Counted from the first letter of the stretch, positions 33,083 to 42,898 are shown. The stretch: DNA of 64,000 nt from Pseudonocardia ammonioxydans (GCF_900115005.1 NZ_FOUY01000016.1:1-64000); one strand, 5' to 3'. Made by a program: numbers and translations. The notes: generated from the letters alone by a model not told the origin.

Positions 33083-35400
33083 TGGCCACGACGATCCCGC
33101 AGCCCTCCGGCGCGGGCGGCACCGCAGGCACGGTGCAGGAGATCGAGCTCGCCGTCGGCGGGATGACCTGTGCCTCCTGTGCGAACCGGGTCGAGCGCAA
33201 GCTCAACAAGCTCGACGGCGTCACCGCGACCGTCAACTACGCCACCGAGAAGGCGAAGGTCACCGCGCCCGGCGGCGTGGCGACCGGCACGCTGATCTCC
33301 ACCATCGAGGCCGCCGGCTACACCGCGACACCGCCGGCTCCGCCGGACGCCGGCACCGGTGACGCCGCCGCGGCCGAGGAGGGGGACGCCGCCGCACTGC
33401 TGCTGCGGGACCGGCTCGTCATCGCCGCCGTCCTGGCCGTGCCGGTGATCGCGCTGTCGATGGTGCCGGCGTGGCAGTTCGTGAACTGGCAGTGGGCGGC
33501 GTTCGTGCTGACCGTGCCGATCTGGTCGTGGTCCGGGGCGCCGTTCCACCGGGCCGCCTGGACCAACCTGCGTCACGGCGCGGCCACCATGGACACCCTG
33601 GTCTCGCTGGGGACCACGGCCGCCATGGCCTGGTCGACCTATGCGCTGTTCCTCGGCACGGCCGGGATCCCCGGCATGACCCACCCGTTCGAGCTGTCGG
33701 TCTCCCCCGGCGACGGCGCGGGCAACATCTACCTCGAGGTCGTCGCCGGGGTGATCACGTTCGTGCTGGCCGGGCGCTGGTTCGAGCTGCGCTCCAAGCG
33801 CCGTGCCGGGGCCGCGCTGCGGGCGCTGCTGGAGCTGGGCGCCAAGGACGTCGCGGTGCTCGACGCCGGCGGCGCCGAGCGCCGCGTCCCGGTCGGTGAG
33901 CTCGCGGTCGGCGACCGCTTCGTCGTCCGGCCCGGGGAGAAGATCGCGACCGACGGCGAGGTGGTCGAGGGCCGCTCGGCGGTGGACACCTCGATGCTGA
34001 CCGGGGAGTCGGTGCCGGTCGAGGTGACCGTGGGCGACACGGTGGTCGGCGCGTGCGTCAACGCCGGCGGGCGGCTCGTCGTGCGGGCCTCGCGGGTCGG
34101 TTCGGACACCCAGCTCGCCCAGATGGCGGCGCTGGTCGAGAACGCCCAGAACGGCAAGGCCGCCGTCCAGCGCCTCGCCGACCGCATCTCGGCCGTGTTC
34201 GTGCCCGTCGTCATCGTCATCGCGGTGGTGACGCTCGGGTTCTGGCTCGGCGCGGGCGCCGGGGCCACCGCGGCGTTCACCGCCGCCGTCGCCGTCCTGA
34301 TCATCGCCTGCCCGTGCGCGCTCGGCCTCGCCACCCCGACCGCACTGCTGGTCGGGACCGGGCGCGGCGCGCAGCTGGGCATCCTCATCAAGGGTCCCGA
34401 GGTCCTGGAGTCCACCCGCACGGTCGACACCGTCGTCCTCGACAAGACCGGCACCGTCACCACCGGGCGGATGTCGCTGACCGGGGTCCACCCCGACGAC
34501 GGCGTCGACCCGGCCGAGGCGCTGCGGCTGGCCGGGGCGCTGGAGAAGGCCTCCGAGCACCCGGTGGCCGCCGCGATCGCCGCGGCCGCCGCCGAGGGCG
34601 GTGCGGGCCTGCCCGGTGTGCACGACCTGCCTGCGGTGCACGACTTCGCCAACCACGAGGGCCTCGGGGTCTCCGGCACCGTCGAGGGCCACACCGTGCT
34701 CGTCGGGCGGCCCCGGCTGCTCGAGCAGTGGTCGGTGCCGCTCGGCCCCGGGCTCGCCCGCACCGCCGAGGAGCAGGCGGCGCGCGGCGCGACCACGGTC
34801 GCCGTCGCCTGGGACGGCCGGGCCCGCGCGGTGCTCGTCGTCGCCGACACCGTCAAGCAGACCTCGGCCGAGGCCGTCGCCGAGTTCCGCCGCCTGGGCC
34901 TGACGCCGATCCTGCTCACCGGCGACAACCGGGCCGCCGCCGAGGCGGTCGCCGCCGAGGTCGGGATCGAGCCGGGGCCGGACACCGTGATCGCCGACGT
35001 GCTGCCCGCCGACAAGCTGGCGGTGATCGAGCGGCTGCAGGAGCAGGGCCGGACGGTCGCGATGGTCGGCGACGGGGTCAACGACGCGGCCGCGCTCGCC
35101 CGGGCCGACCTCGGCCTGGCCATGGGCACCGGCACCGACGTCGCCATCGAGGCCTCCGACATCACGCTGGTCCGCGGCGACCTCCGCGCCGCCGCGGACG
35201 CGGTCCGGCTCTCGCGGCGGACCCTGCGCACGATCCGGACGAACCTGTTCTGGGCGTTCGCCTACAACACCGCCGCGATCCCGCTCGCCGCCCTCGGCCT
35301 GCTCAACCCGATGATCGCGGGCGCGGCGATGGCGTTCAGCTCGGTCTGCGTGGTCACCAACAGCCTGCGGCTGCGCAGCTTCCGCGCGCACGCGGTCTGA
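33082..35400 (+). CDS. copA: Copper-exporting P1B-type ATPase
   Basis: A 772-residue Cu(I) ATPase. One N-terminal metal-binding domain has GMTCASC (Cys30, Cys33). Eight membrane helices include CPC (410-412) with the flanking [13 protein letters not shown]. The phosphorylation site is DKTGT (Asp454), with TGES in the actuator domain, the His of SEHPVAAAI and [10 protein letters not shown] in the hinge. YN and MxxSS ligands are in helices 7-8 ([22 protein letters not shown]). It pumps Cu(I) out of the cytoplasm. The ATG overlaps the previous stop by one base. A perfect terminator hairpin follows. Confidence 0.95.
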   Translation: MATTIPQPSGAGGTAGTVQEIELAVGGMTCASCANRVERKLNKLDGVTATVNYATEKAKVTAPGGVATGTLISTIEAAGYTATPPAPPDAGTGDAAAAEEGDAAALLLRDRLVIAAVLAVPVIALSMVPAWQFVNWQWAAFVLTVPIWSWSGAPFHRAAWTNLRHGAATMDTLVSLGTTAAMAWSTYALFLGTAGIPGMTHPFELSVSPGDGAGNIYLEVVAGVITFVLAGRWFELRSKRRAGAALRALLELGAKDVAVLDAGGAERRVPVGELAVGDRFVVRPGEKIATDGEVVEGRSAVDTSMLTGESVPVEVTVGDTVVGACVNAGGRLVVRASRVGSDTQLAQMAALVENAQNGKAAVQRLADRISAVFVPVVIVIAVVTLGFWLGAGAGATAAFTAAVAVLIIACPCALGLATPTALLVGTGRGAQLGILIKGPEVLESTRTVDTVVLDKTGTVTTGRMSLTGVHPDDGVDPAEALRLAGALEKASEHPVAAAIAAAAAEGGAGLPGVHDLPAVHDFANHEGLGVSGTVEGHTVLVGRPRLLEQWSVPLGPGLARTAEEQAARGATTVAVAWDGRARAVLVVADTVKQTSAEAVAEFRRLGLTPILLTGDNRAAAEAVAAEVGIEPGPDTVIADVLPADKLAVIERLQEQGRTVAMVGDGVNDAAALARADLGLAMGTGTDVAIEASDITLVRGDLRAAADAVRLSRRTLRTIRTNLFWAFAYNTAAIPLAALGLLNPMIAGAAMAFSSVCVVTNSLRLRSFRAHAV

Positions 35401-35404
35401 CGCG

Positions 35405-35446
35405 CCCGGCCCGGCCCGCATCCCCTCGGGTGCGGGCCGGGCCGGG
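35405..35446. terminator. Terminator hairpin after copA
   Basis: A perfect 16-bp stem: CCCGGCCCGGCCCGCA (35405-35420) with TGCGGGCCGGGCCGGG (35431-35446), loop TCCCCTCGGG. It lies between the convergent copA and MHS transporter genes and can serve both directions. Confidence 0.75.
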
Positions 35447-35461
35447 TCGCGACGGCGTGTC

Positions 35462-36772
35462 TCAGGTGGCGCGCAGCGGGCGGCGGGCCGTCTCGGTCAG
35501 CCCGAGGATCGCCGGCAGCGAGACCAGCGCGAGCACCATGACGTAGAAGGCACCGACCATCGAGCTGCCGGTCACCCCGCCGAGCCAGGTCAGCACGTAC
35601 GGCGCCGACCCGCCGAACAGGGCGACGGACAGGTTGTAGGTGATGCCGTGCCCGCTGACCCGCACCCGGGTCGGGAACATCTCGATCACCGTCGGGTTGA
35701 TCACCGACGCGCACGCGCCCGCGGACGCCCCGAAGATCACCAGACCGATCACGATCAGCCCGAACGAGCCCGACGTGATCAGCGCGAAGGCCGGGTAGGA
35801 CAGCACCAACAGCGCCACGGCACTGCCCGCGAGCACCGGGCGCCGGCCGAGGCTGTCCGAGGCGCGGGCGGCGGCGATCTGCGCCACGACGCACGCGGTC
35901 AGCGCGATCACCGACGGTGCGAACGCCTGCCAGCCCGACAGCCCGAGGCTGCTGGTGGCGAAGCTCGGCAGGTACCCGACGATCATGTAGAACGACGACG
36001 CGTTCACCGCGATGACCAGGAACGCGCGCAGCAGCAGCCGGCGCTGCTCGCTCCCGCTGAGCACCGCGGCGACCGGGTTCGCCGAACGCGCCCGTTCGGC
36101 CCGCAGGGCCTGGAAGTGCGGGGTCTCGTCGAGCTTGCTCCGCACGTAGAGGCCGATGATGCCCATCGGCAGCGCCAGCAGCAGCGGGATCCGCCAGCCC
36201 CAGGACTGCATCTGCTCCGGGCTGAGGTTCAGCAGCATGACGGCCGGCAGCACGCTGCCGAGCAGGGTGCCGAACACGGCGCCGACCGGGATCAGCCCGA
36301 CCAGGAACCCCCGGCGCTCGTCCGGGGAGTGCTCGGCGACGAACGACACCGCGCCGGAGATCTCGCCACCTGCCGAGAAGCCCTGCAGGAAGCGCAGCGT
36401 GATGAGCAGGATCGGGGCGAGCACGCCGAGCGTCGCGTAGCCCGGCAGCACGCCCATCAGCGCGGTCGCCAGCGACATCATCAGCACGGTCAGCGCGAGC
36501 GTGCGCTTGCGGCCGATCCGGTCGCCGACCGCGCCCCAGACGAAGCCACCCAGTGGCCGGGCGAAGAACGCCACCGCGAAGATCGCGAGCGTGGACAGCA
36601 GCGCGGTGGACGGCGCCGCGGTCGGGAAGAACACCACCGCCAGCGTCGTGGCCAGTGCCGCGTAGACCGAGAACTCGTAGAACTCGACGAACGAGCCGAC
36701 GACACCGCCGAGCACGGTGCGGCGCACGGCGCGGTCGGTGTCACCCCCCACCGGGGCGTCGACAGGGTTCAT
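35462..36772 (-). CDS. MHS-family MFS transporter (carboxylate or betaine type)
   Basis: A 436-residue MFS member with about 12 hydrophobic helices. The N-terminal GSFVEFYEFSVYAALA, the GDRIGRKRTLAL loop and RFLQGFSAGGEISGA belong to the metabolite:H+ symporter family, whose members carry dicarboxylates, betaine, proline, shikimate or aromatic acids. It probably supplies the substrate of the catabolic genes to its right. That is supported by a motif at 36839 shared with two downstream promoters, but the cargo is unknown. ATG 36772 was chosen because the longer frame lacks a ribosome site. Confidence 0.85.
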   Translation of the reverse strand: MNPVDAPVGGDTDRAVRRTVLGGVVGSFVEFYEFSVYAALATTLAVVFFPTAAPSTALLSTLAIFAVAFFARPLGGFVWGAVGDRIGRKRTLALTVLMMSLATALMGVLPGYATLGVLAPILLITLRFLQGFSAGGEISGAVSFVAEHSPDERRGFLVGLIPVGAVFGTLLGSVLPAVMLLNLSPEQMQSWGWRIPLLLALPMGIIGLYVRSKLDETPHFQALRAERARSANPVAAVLSGSEQRRLLLRAFLVIAVNASSFYMIVGYLPSFATSSLGLSGWQAFAPSVIALTACVVAQIAAARASDSLGRRPVLAGSAVALLVLSYPAFALITSGSFGLIVIGLVIFGASAGACASVINPTVIEMFPTRVRVSGHGITYNLSVALFGGSAPYVLTWLGGVTGSSMVGAFYVMVLALVSLPAILGLTETARRPLRAT

Positions 36773-36838
36773 TGCGCACTCCAGGGGGGACCGACGGCGT
36801 TGTCGTGGCGGACGCCACTTCTGCGACGCTATAAACAT

Positions 36839-36852
36839 GACTACTACTAGTC
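36839..36852. promoter_or_regulatory. Palindrome GACTA-CTAC-TAGTC upstream of the MHS gene
   Basis: The reverse complement reads GACTAGTAGTAGTC, with a TAGTAG core like those at 57373 and 60174. It sits 67 bp upstream of the leftward MHS start, beside the AT-rich CTATAAACATG. A regulator-binding site is likely; the regulator is unknown. Confidence 0.55.
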
Positions 36853-36960
36853 AACCGCCGGGAGCCGTATCACTCCGCGAACTGGCGTGGCCAGTGACGA
36901 CGTGCACACCCTGCGATCACGAGACCGGGAACGGTCGCCGCTAGCCGCTACACTCCGGGT

Positions 36961-38043
36961 GTGGATCGACACGGCTGTGCTGTTCCGGCGACCGCGCGGC
37001 ACGAGGTCGGCGTGGCCCTCTACACCGGCCAGGCCGGCGACCTGCGGGACGCCCCCGCGCTCGCGGCCGCCGCCGAGGAGGCCGGCTTCGACTCCTTCTG
37101 GGTCAGCGAGCACCACGGCATCCCCGACGGGTGCCTGCCCGCACCCCTGGTGCTGCTCGCCGCGCTGGCCGGCGCGACCAGCCGGATCCGCCTGGGCACC
37201 GGCCTGCTGCTCGCCCCGCTGCACCATCCGCTGCGGATCGCCGAGGACGCCGCCGTCGTCGACCGGCTCAGCGGCGGGCGGCTGGTCCTCGGCCTCGGCC
37301 TGGGCTACGCCGAGCACGAGTACCGGGCCTTCGGCGTCCCGGCGGCGGGTCGCGGCGACCGGCTCGAGAGCCTGCTGGGCATGCTGCGGCAGGCCTGGAC
37401 CGGCGAGCCGTTCTCCGCCCCCGGGCTGGGCCTGCACGACGTGCGGGTCACGCCCACGCCCGCCGGGCGGATCCCGGTCTGGCTGGGCGGCTACGCGCCG
37501 CGGGCCGTCGACCGGGCGGGCCGCCTCGCCGACGGCCACCTCGTCGGCCGCGGGGAACCGGGCGTGATCGACGACGCCACGACCCACCTCGGCGCGGTGC
37601 GCGACCCCGCCGACCCCGGCTTCACCCGCGCGGTGATCGTGACGGTGGTACTCGACGAGCCCGGTGGCGGCGCCGCGTCGGCCCGGTCCGCGTTCGCCGC
37701 CCAGCAGCGCATGTACGAGTCCATCCAGGACGGCCGGAACGTCTACTCCGGCCTGACCGGAACCGGCACCGGGGGCGGCGGCGAGGACGGGGACGGCGCC
37801 GGGGGCGGCCTGCTGCTCGGGTCGGTCGACGAATACGTCCAGGTCGCCGGCTCCGCCGACGAGGTCGTGCGCGGCATCGACGCCGTGTTCGAGCGGCTGT
37901 CGGGGTGGGCCCGGGTGCACGTGATCCTGCGCGTGCTGTTCCCCGAACCCGACCCCGCGGTGCAGCTCGCCCGGATCCGCACGCTCGGCCGCGACGTCCT
38001 CCCGCGGCTGGCGCACCGGCGCGCGCCGGTCACCCCGCGGTGA
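36961..38043 (+). CDS. LLM-class flavin-dependent oxidoreductase
   Basis: A 360-residue luciferase-like (beta/alpha)8 protein. The family motif SEHHGIPDG near residue 48, the IRLGTGLLLAPLHHPLRIAED segment and VWLGGYAPRAVDRAGRLADG are typical of F420- or FMNH2-dependent monooxygenases and reductases. A glycine/acid-rich insert (GTGTGGGGEDGDGAGGG, about 265-281) is unusual. The GTG start is 6 nt after TACACT (36949-36954), consistent with a leaderless message. It ends overlapping the convergent LLM gene at 38030-38043. Substrate unknown. Confidence 0.8.
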   Translation: MDRHGCAVPATARHEVGVALYTGQAGDLRDAPALAAAAEEAGFDSFWVSEHHGIPDGCLPAPLVLLAALAGATSRIRLGTGLLLAPLHHPLRIAEDAAVVDRLSGGRLVLGLGLGYAEHEYRAFGVPAAGRGDRLESLLGMLRQAWTGEPFSAPGLGLHDVRVTPTPAGRIPVWLGGYAPRAVDRAGRLADGHLVGRGEPGVIDDATTHLGAVRDPADPGFTRAVIVTVVLDEPGGGAASARSAFAAQQRMYESIQDGRNVYSGLTGTGTGGGGEDGDGAGGGLLLGSVDEYVQVAGSADEVVRGIDAVFERLSGWARVHVILRVLFPEPDPAVQLARIRTLGRDVLPRLAHRRAPVTPR

Positions 38044-38995
38044 CCAGCGGCGCCACCACGCCGGCGTCCGCCTCGTAACAGCTCACGTAGCCGAACCCCC
38101 AGCGTTCGCGCAGCTCGCAGAGCCGCTCGCGCAGCACCGAGCGCGGTCCGATCAGGCAGTGCGGCGACGCCAGCAGCTCGGCGGGCTCGAGCTCGAGGCC
38201 GGCCGCGGCGATCCGCCGGGCCGCCTCCTCCTCGGGCTGCTCGGTCACCGCCGCCCAGTACAGCATCAGGTGCAGGACCGGCCGCCGGTCACCGGCGGCC
38301 CGGCGCACCAGCGCGACCTTCTCGTCGGTCGCCGCGGCCGACGCGGACCGGGCGGCCCGGCCGCCGACGTGCCCCTCCCGGACGTCGAAGTTGATCCCGA
38401 CGACGTCCGCGGTCGTCGCGGCGAGCCCCAGCACCCGCGGCCCGCCGCCGCCGACCAGCAGGGTGGGCGGGCGCGGCACGGCCGGGACGTCCCGCAACGC
38501 CGCGACCCCGACCGAGCCCCGCTCCAGGTCCACCGGCCCGCCCGCGCTGTCGCGCAACGCGTGCAGCAGGGCCAGCGTGTCGGCGAGCCGGTCGATCCGG
38601 CGGCCCGCGGGCTCGCGGACGATGCCGGAGACGGTGTAGTCGTCGGTCATCCAGCCGGCGCCCAGGCCCAGCTCGAGACGCCCGTCGCAGAGCGCCTGGA
38701 CCGACGCGGCCTCCTTGGCGAGCACGGCTGGGCGCCGGAAGTCGTTGTTGAGCACCAGGGTGCCGAGCCGGAGCCGGTCGGTGTGCTGGGCCGCGGCGGC
38801 GAGCGCGACCAGCGGGCTCACCGGCGAGCGGTCGAAGTGGTCGGAGACCTGCAGGGTCGTCGCCCCGGCGTCCTCGACCCGGCGGACCCGCTCGCGCCAC
38901 TGCGCCGCCCCGGTGAGCGGCTCCATCATCAGTACACCGAGGTCGAGCCGCGGGCCCGGGCCGGCGTTCGCCGCAGCGCCCGCAGCAGCGGTCAC
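38030..38995 (-). CDS. LLM-class F420-dependent oxidoreductase, second paralogue
   Basis: A 321-residue luciferase-like protein. VSDHFDRSPVSPLVALAAAA, RLRLGTLVLNNDFRRPAVLAKE and the LELGLGAGWMTDDY block match the F420-type subgroup of LLM proteins (TIGR03621-like). The GTG at 38995 overlaps the stop of the upstream SDR gene (GTGA), so the SDR and this enzyme are translated together. The pairing of an atypical SDR with a putative F420 enzyme suggests successive redox steps on one substrate. Confidence 0.82.
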   Translation of the reverse strand: MTAAAGAAANAGPGPRLDLGVLMMEPLTGAAQWRERVRRVEDAGATTLQVSDHFDRSPVSPLVALAAAAQHTDRLRLGTLVLNNDFRRPAVLAKEAASVQALCDGRLELGLGAGWMTDDYTVSGIVREPAGRRIDRLADTLALLHALRDSAGGPVDLERGSVGVAALRDVPAVPRPPTLLVGGGGPRVLGLAATTADVVGINFDVREGHVGGRAARSASAAATDEKVALVRRAAGDRRPVLHLMLYWAAVTEQPEEEAARRIAAAGLELEPAELLASPHCLIGPRSVLRERLCELRERWGFGYVSCYEADAGVVAPLVTAG

Positions 38996-39744
38996 AGCAG
39001 CGCCTGGTAGGCGCCGCCGTCGACCGGGACGGCCGCGCCGGTCACGTAACCGGCCCGGTCCGAGCAGAGGAACGCGACCAGGGCGCCGAGGTCCTCCGGT
39101 ACGCCGAGCCGGCCGGCCGGGATCGTCGCGAGCGTCTCGGTGAGCAGCTCGCCGTCGCCGTAGACCGACTGCACGCGGTCGGTGGCGTGCAGTCCGGGCT
39201 GCACCGAGTTGACGGTGATCCCGTCAGCGGCGATCTCGCGGGCCAGGGTCCGCAGGAAGCCGGTCGCACCGGCTCGCGCGGTGTTCGACAGCGCGAGGTT
39301 CGGGTAGGGCTGGCGCACCCCGAGGGAGGTGATCGCGACGATGCGGCCCCACCCGCCCTCGCGCATCCGGGGCACGGCGGCCAGGCACATCCGGACCACG
39401 GCCAGCAGGCTCCGGTCGAGCGCAGCCTGGTAGGCCTCGGCCGGGGTCTCCAGCACGGTGCCCGGCGGCGGGCCCGGCCCGTTGACCAGCAGGATGTCGA
39501 GCCCGCCCAGCGCGTCGGCCGCCTGCTCGACGAACCGGCCCGCGGCCTCGGGGTCGGTGAGGTCGGCGACCAGCCAGCGGGTCCCGCCGCCGAGCCGTTC
39601 GGCGGCCGCGGCCGCGCGCTCGGACGACACGTCGCAGACGACCACGGCGGCGCCCTCGGCCACGAGCGCCTCCGCGCAGGCGTAGCCCAGACCGCCCCCG
39701 GCGGCCGCCACGGCGGCCCGCCTGCCCCGGATCCCCAGATCCAT
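38992..39744 (-). CDS. Atypical SDR-fold protein (BKR_like group)
   Basis: A 250-residue Rossmann protein. The glycine motif is AAAGGGLG (residues 13-20) in place of TGxxxGxG. The usual NNAG is NGPGPPPG (88-95). Ser140 is present, but the Tyr-x3-Lys pair is replaced: LALSNTARAG at 150-159 has Ser at 153 and Arg157. This fits the SDR subgroup annotated as beta-ketoacyl reductase-like without the full catalytic tetrad, so activity may differ or rely on other residues. The C-terminus AAVPVDGGAYQALL is standard. It starts at ATG 39744 and is coupled to the LLM gene downstream. Confidence 0.8.
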   Translation of the reverse strand: MDLGIRGRRAAVAAAGGGLGYACAEALVAEGAAVVVCDVSSERAAAAAERLGGGTRWLVADLTDPEAAGRFVEQAADALGGLDILLVNGPGPPPGTVLETPAEAYQAALDRSLLAVVRMCLAAVPRMREGGWGRIVAITSLGVRQPYPNLALSNTARAGATGFLRTLAREIAADGITVNSVQPGLHATDRVQSVYGDGELLTETLATIPAGRLGVPEDLGALVAFLCSDRAGYVTGAAVPVDGGAYQALL

Positions 39745-39877
39745 TCCCACGTCCTTCCTCGATGCTGCGACGATCCGGGAGCCCCCGACTCCCTGACCCG
39801 ACGCTAGCCTTGTGACGACGGCCGGTTCCAGGCCGATCGTGCCGCTTCCCCGCACCCGCCCCGGAAAGGGGTCCGCC

Positions 39878-40366
39878 GTGAGTCCCGTCCCGCCCCCGCA
39901 CGACGCCGCCCGGACCGCCGACCGGGCGGTGATCGCCGACCTGATGGCGGAGTACTGCGAGCGCGTCGACGAGTACGACATCGACGCCGTCGCCGCCCTG
40001 TTCACCGCCGACTGCGTCACCGACTACGGCCCCGGCCGCGGTGGCCGGGTGACCGGCCGCTCCGCCGTCCGGGACCGGATCGCCGCCGGTCAGGCCGCGT
40101 TCCGCCGCACCCACCACCAGCTCGGGCAGAGCCGGATCGCCTTCGATCCGCAGGACCCCGGCCGCGCGCGCGGCACCACCTACGTCACGGCCACGCACGA
40201 GGAGTGGGACGGCCGGGTGTGGCGGGCCCACCTGCGCTACGTCGACGTGCTGTGCCGGGACGGCGACCGGTGGGCCCTCGCCGAGCGCCGGGTCGAGGCG
40301 GCACTCGTCGAGAACCGGCCGGAGATCGACTGGGTGTGGGTGCGGCGCAGGCCGCCGGAGCGGTGA
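39878..40366 (+). CDS. SnoaL-like (NTF2-fold) protein
   Basis: A 162-residue cone-shaped NTF2-fold protein. The pattern LMAEYCERVDEYDIDAVAAL, FTADCVTDYGPG, GRSAVRDRI, THHQLGQSRI and the long beta pair (YVTATHEEW, WALAERRVEAAL) is typical of SnoaL/dioxygenase-beta-like domains in actinobacterial catabolic clusters. These can be isomerases, dehydratases or hydratases, or the small subunit of ring-hydroxylating enzymes. Its own substrate is unknown. GTG 39878 follows GGAAAGGGG. It converges with the P450 operon 22 bp away. Confidence 0.75.
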   Translation: MSPVPPPHDAARTADRAVIADLMAEYCERVDEYDIDAVAALFTADCVTDYGPGRGGRVTGRSAVRDRIAAGQAAFRRTHHQLGQSRIAFDPQDPGRARGTTYVTATHEEWDGRVWRAHLRYVDVLCRDGDRWALAERRVEAALVENRPEIDWVWVRRRPPER

Positions 40367-40388
40367 TCCCGCCCCGGCGCCCGGCGCG

Positions 40389-41606
40389 TCAGTTCCCCAG
40401 CAGGACCGGGTAGCTCCCCCAGTACGGGCGCTGCGTGTTGCGGTCGCGCTCCGGCGGGTTGTCCGGGTCCCGGCGGACCCCGGCGGAGAGCATGCACTGC
40501 ACCGACCCGGTGAGCAGCCCGAACAGGTGCCCCGCCGGGTCGGCGCCCTCCCGCGGGATCACCCCCGCCGCGAGGTCCTGCCCGATGCACACGTGGATGC
40601 CCGCGCCGAAGCTCAGGCCGAACGGCGCGATCCCCGCGGGCAGCTCGCGGCGCGGGTTGAACTCGGCGGCGTCCGCCCCGAACACCTCCGGGTCCCGGTT
40701 GACCTGCTGCAGGTCCAGCACGACCAGCTGCCCCTCGGCCACGCTCACCCCCGAGCGCAGCTCGAGCGGGGCCAGCGCGCGGCGGCGGCCGATCGGGCTC
40801 GACGGGTTGAGCCGCAGCGTCTCGTGGATGCAGCGCTGGACGAACATCGGGTCGTCGCGCACCGCGGCCGCGTCCTCGGGGTGGTGCTCCAGCCAGCCCA
40901 GGATGTGGTCGATGGAGCGGGTGAAGGCGGTGGCGGTGGTGTGGGCGCCGGCGAGCAGGAAGAACGCGATCTCGCGGCGCAGCACCTCGTGGGTCAGGCC
41001 GAGCTCGTCCCAGTTCTCCAGCAGCGTGTACAGCACGTCGCGGGGCGGGTCGACCTCCTCGCCCGCGGCGGCCCGGGCCAGCAGCGCACGCCGGCGCTCG
41101 ATCGAGGGCTGCAGGAACTCCGCGTCCCACTCCTCGAGACCGGACCGGATGCGGGCGCGCAGCTCCTCCTTGTCCCCGGTCGCGTGCGCGAGGGTGGCGC
41201 CCTCGATGAACAGCATCGTGTACGCGTAGAGGTGGTGGGTCTCCTCGGCCGTCCCGCGCGGCCGGTCGATGCCCGCGGTCAGGGCGGCGAGGTTGAGCAG
41301 CAGCTCGTGGCCCAGGGCCACCAGGTCGACCCGTCCCGCCGCCCGGTACGGGGTCAGCGTGCGCTCGATGACCTGCGGGAACAGCTCGCGCTCGTAGCGT
41401 TCGAACACGTCGCGGCGGAACATGCGGTTCTCCACCCGCCGCCGGGCGCGGTGGTCCTGGCCGTGCAGGTTGACCAGGACGTCGGCCATCACGACCTCGC
41501 CCTCGTCGTAGAGCGACTGACGCAGGTCCTTCTGCCGGTAGACCTCCTTCGCCTCGTCGTAACGGGTCACGACGACCGGTTCGGTGAGCTGCTCGGTGGT
41601 GGTCAT
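40389..41606 (-). CDS. Cytochrome P450 (first of a coupled pair)
   Basis: A 405-residue P450. The I-helix motif AGAHTT (residues 219-224) has His at the place of the usual acid, ETLR (262-265) is the ExxR, and FGAGIHVCIGQDL holds the heme thiolate Cys340. The tail (AGVRRDPDNPPERDRNTQRPYWGSYPVLLGN) resembles that of its sister gene. The ATG at 41606 overlaps the stop of the upstream P450 (ATGA). It would hydroxylate an unknown substrate with electrons from a 3Fe-4S ferredoxin, of which one is encoded at 59891. No ferredoxin reductase is in the window. Confidence 0.9.
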   Translation of the reverse strand: MTTTEQLTEPVVVTRYDEAKEVYRQKDLRQSLYDEGEVVMADVLVNLHGQDHRARRRVENRMFRRDVFERYERELFPQVIERTLTPYRAAGRVDLVALGHELLLNLAALTAGIDRPRGTAEETHHLYAYTMLFIEGATLAHATGDKEELRARIRSGLEEWDAEFLQPSIERRRALLARAAAGEEVDPPRDVLYTLLENWDELGLTHEVLRREIAFFLLAGAHTTATAFTRSIDHILGWLEHHPEDAAAVRDDPMFVQRCIHETLRLNPSSPIGRRRALAPLELRSGVSVAEGQLVVLDLQQVNRDPEVFGADAAEFNPRRELPAGIAPFGLSFGAGIHVCIGQDLAAGVIPREGADPAGHLFGLLTGSVQCMLSAGVRRDPDNPPERDRNTQRPYWGSYPVLLGN

Positions 41607-42898
41607 ACCGGAACCTCCTCGTGGGCGGTGCGCGCGGCAGGGTCGAAGACGACGGGGTAGCGCTCGAAGTTGGGACGGCTCGAGGCGCGGTCCTCGGTCG
41701 GCGACTCGTCCGGGTCGGGCCGGACGCCCGCCTCGAGCAGGGCGACGACCATCAGCGTCACCGTGCCGTAGACGTGCTCCTGGTCGTCGGCGGATCCGGA
41801 GTGGACGCCGCCGTCGAGCTCCATGCCGATGCAGGCGTGCGTCCCGCCGCCGAAGGAGTGTCCCCACGGCTGCACGCCGTCGGGCAGGTCCCGGTCCGGA
41901 TCGAAGGAGGCGGCGTCCGGGCCGAACACGGCCGGGTCCGCGTTGGCGGCGCGCAGGTCCAGCTCGACGAGCGCCCCCTCGGGGATCGTCCGGCCGCTGC
42001 GCAGCGTGATCGGGGCCTGGGCCCGGCGCCAGGCGACCGGCGAGGCCGGGTTGAGCCGCAGCGTCTCCAGCACGCAGCGCTGCACGAACCGGCGGTCGGT
42101 CAGGCGGGCGGCGAAGGCCGGGTCGTCCCACTCGCTGAAGATCCGGTGCACGGAGTGGGTGAACAGGTTGGCGGTGCTGTGCGAGCCGGCCTGCAGGTAG
42201 AACGCCACCTCGCGGCGGATCTGGGCGTCGGTCATCCCCAGCTCGTCGCGGTTGCGCAGCACCGCGGTGAGGACGTCGCGGGGCAGGTCCTCCTCGGCCG
42301 CGTCCCCGGCGGCGAGCCGGGCGAGCAGGTCCTCGCGGCGCCGCCGGGCCGGGGCGAGGAACTCCTCCTCGAACGCCGCCATCGCCTGCTCGACCTCGGC
42401 GCGCAGCTCGCCCGGGTCGCGCGTGGAGTGCACCGCGGTGGCGCCGGCGCTGAACACCCGGGCGAGGTCCTCGAGCCGGTCCGCGGCCGCGTCGTCGGAC
42501 GGCGGGTCGATCCCGGCGACCAGCGCGGTCAGGTACATGATCGTCCGCCGGCCGAGGTGGACGAGGTCGGTGCGGCCGCGGGCGAGTGCTGCAGCGTAGC
42601 CCTCCTCGATGGTGCCCGGCACCAGGTTCAGCTCCCACCAGCGGAAGGTGCCCCGCCGGAACAGCCGGTTCTCCGCCCGGCGGCGGCGCTTGTGCGCCTC
42701 GCCGTGCAGGGTGATGAGGGAGTCGGCCATCACCGCTCCCCCGGCGTCGTAGAGCGCCTGCTTCAGGTCCCGCTGCCGCAGCGCCTCCCGGACCTCGTCG
42801 TAGGTGTCCAGCACGACGACGGCGTCGGTGTCCGTGCCGGCGCCCGTGTCCGTGCCGGCGTCGGCGTCGGTGTCGGCGGATGCCGCCGCACGATCCAT
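41603..42898 (-). CDS. Cytochrome P450 (second of a coupled pair)
   Basis: A 431-residue P450. A low-complexity Asp/Thr/Gly stretch (TDADAGTDTGAGTDTDA, about residues 10-26) precedes the catalytic fold. The I-helix AGSHST (237-242) again has His for the acid, ETLR is near 286, and FGGGTHACIGMEL holds the heme Cys356. It is clearly paralogous to the next gene. The lack of transmembrane segments marks it as soluble. A promoter probably lies in 42915-42950, with TATATT on the minus strand. DNA repeats in the N-terminal codons (GTGTCCGTGCCGGCG-type) make this end variable. Confidence 0.9.
   Translation of the reverse strand: MDRAAASADTDADAGTDTGAGTDTDAVVVLDTYDEVREALRQRDLKQALYDAGGAVMADSLITLHGEAHKRRRRAENRLFRRGTFRWWELNLVPGTIEEGYAAALARGRTDLVHLGRRTIMYLTALVAGIDPPSDDAAADRLEDLARVFSAGATAVHSTRDPGELRAEVEQAMAAFEEEFLAPARRRREDLLARLAAGDAAEEDLPRDVLTAVLRNRDELGMTDAQIRREVAFYLQAGSHSTANLFTHSVHRIFSEWDDPAFAARLTDRRFVQRCVLETLRLNPASPVAWRRAQAPITLRSGRTIPEGALVELDLRAANADPAVFGPDAASFDPDRDLPDGVQPWGHSFGGGTHACIGMELDGGVHSGSADDQEHVYGTVTLMVVALLEAGVRPDPDESPTEDRASSRPNFERYPVVFDPAARTAHEEVPV

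Noticed and set aside
32989..35421. 810-codon leftward frame antisense to copA
   Set aside because: It is a shadow of copA; no recognisable fold or ribosome site.
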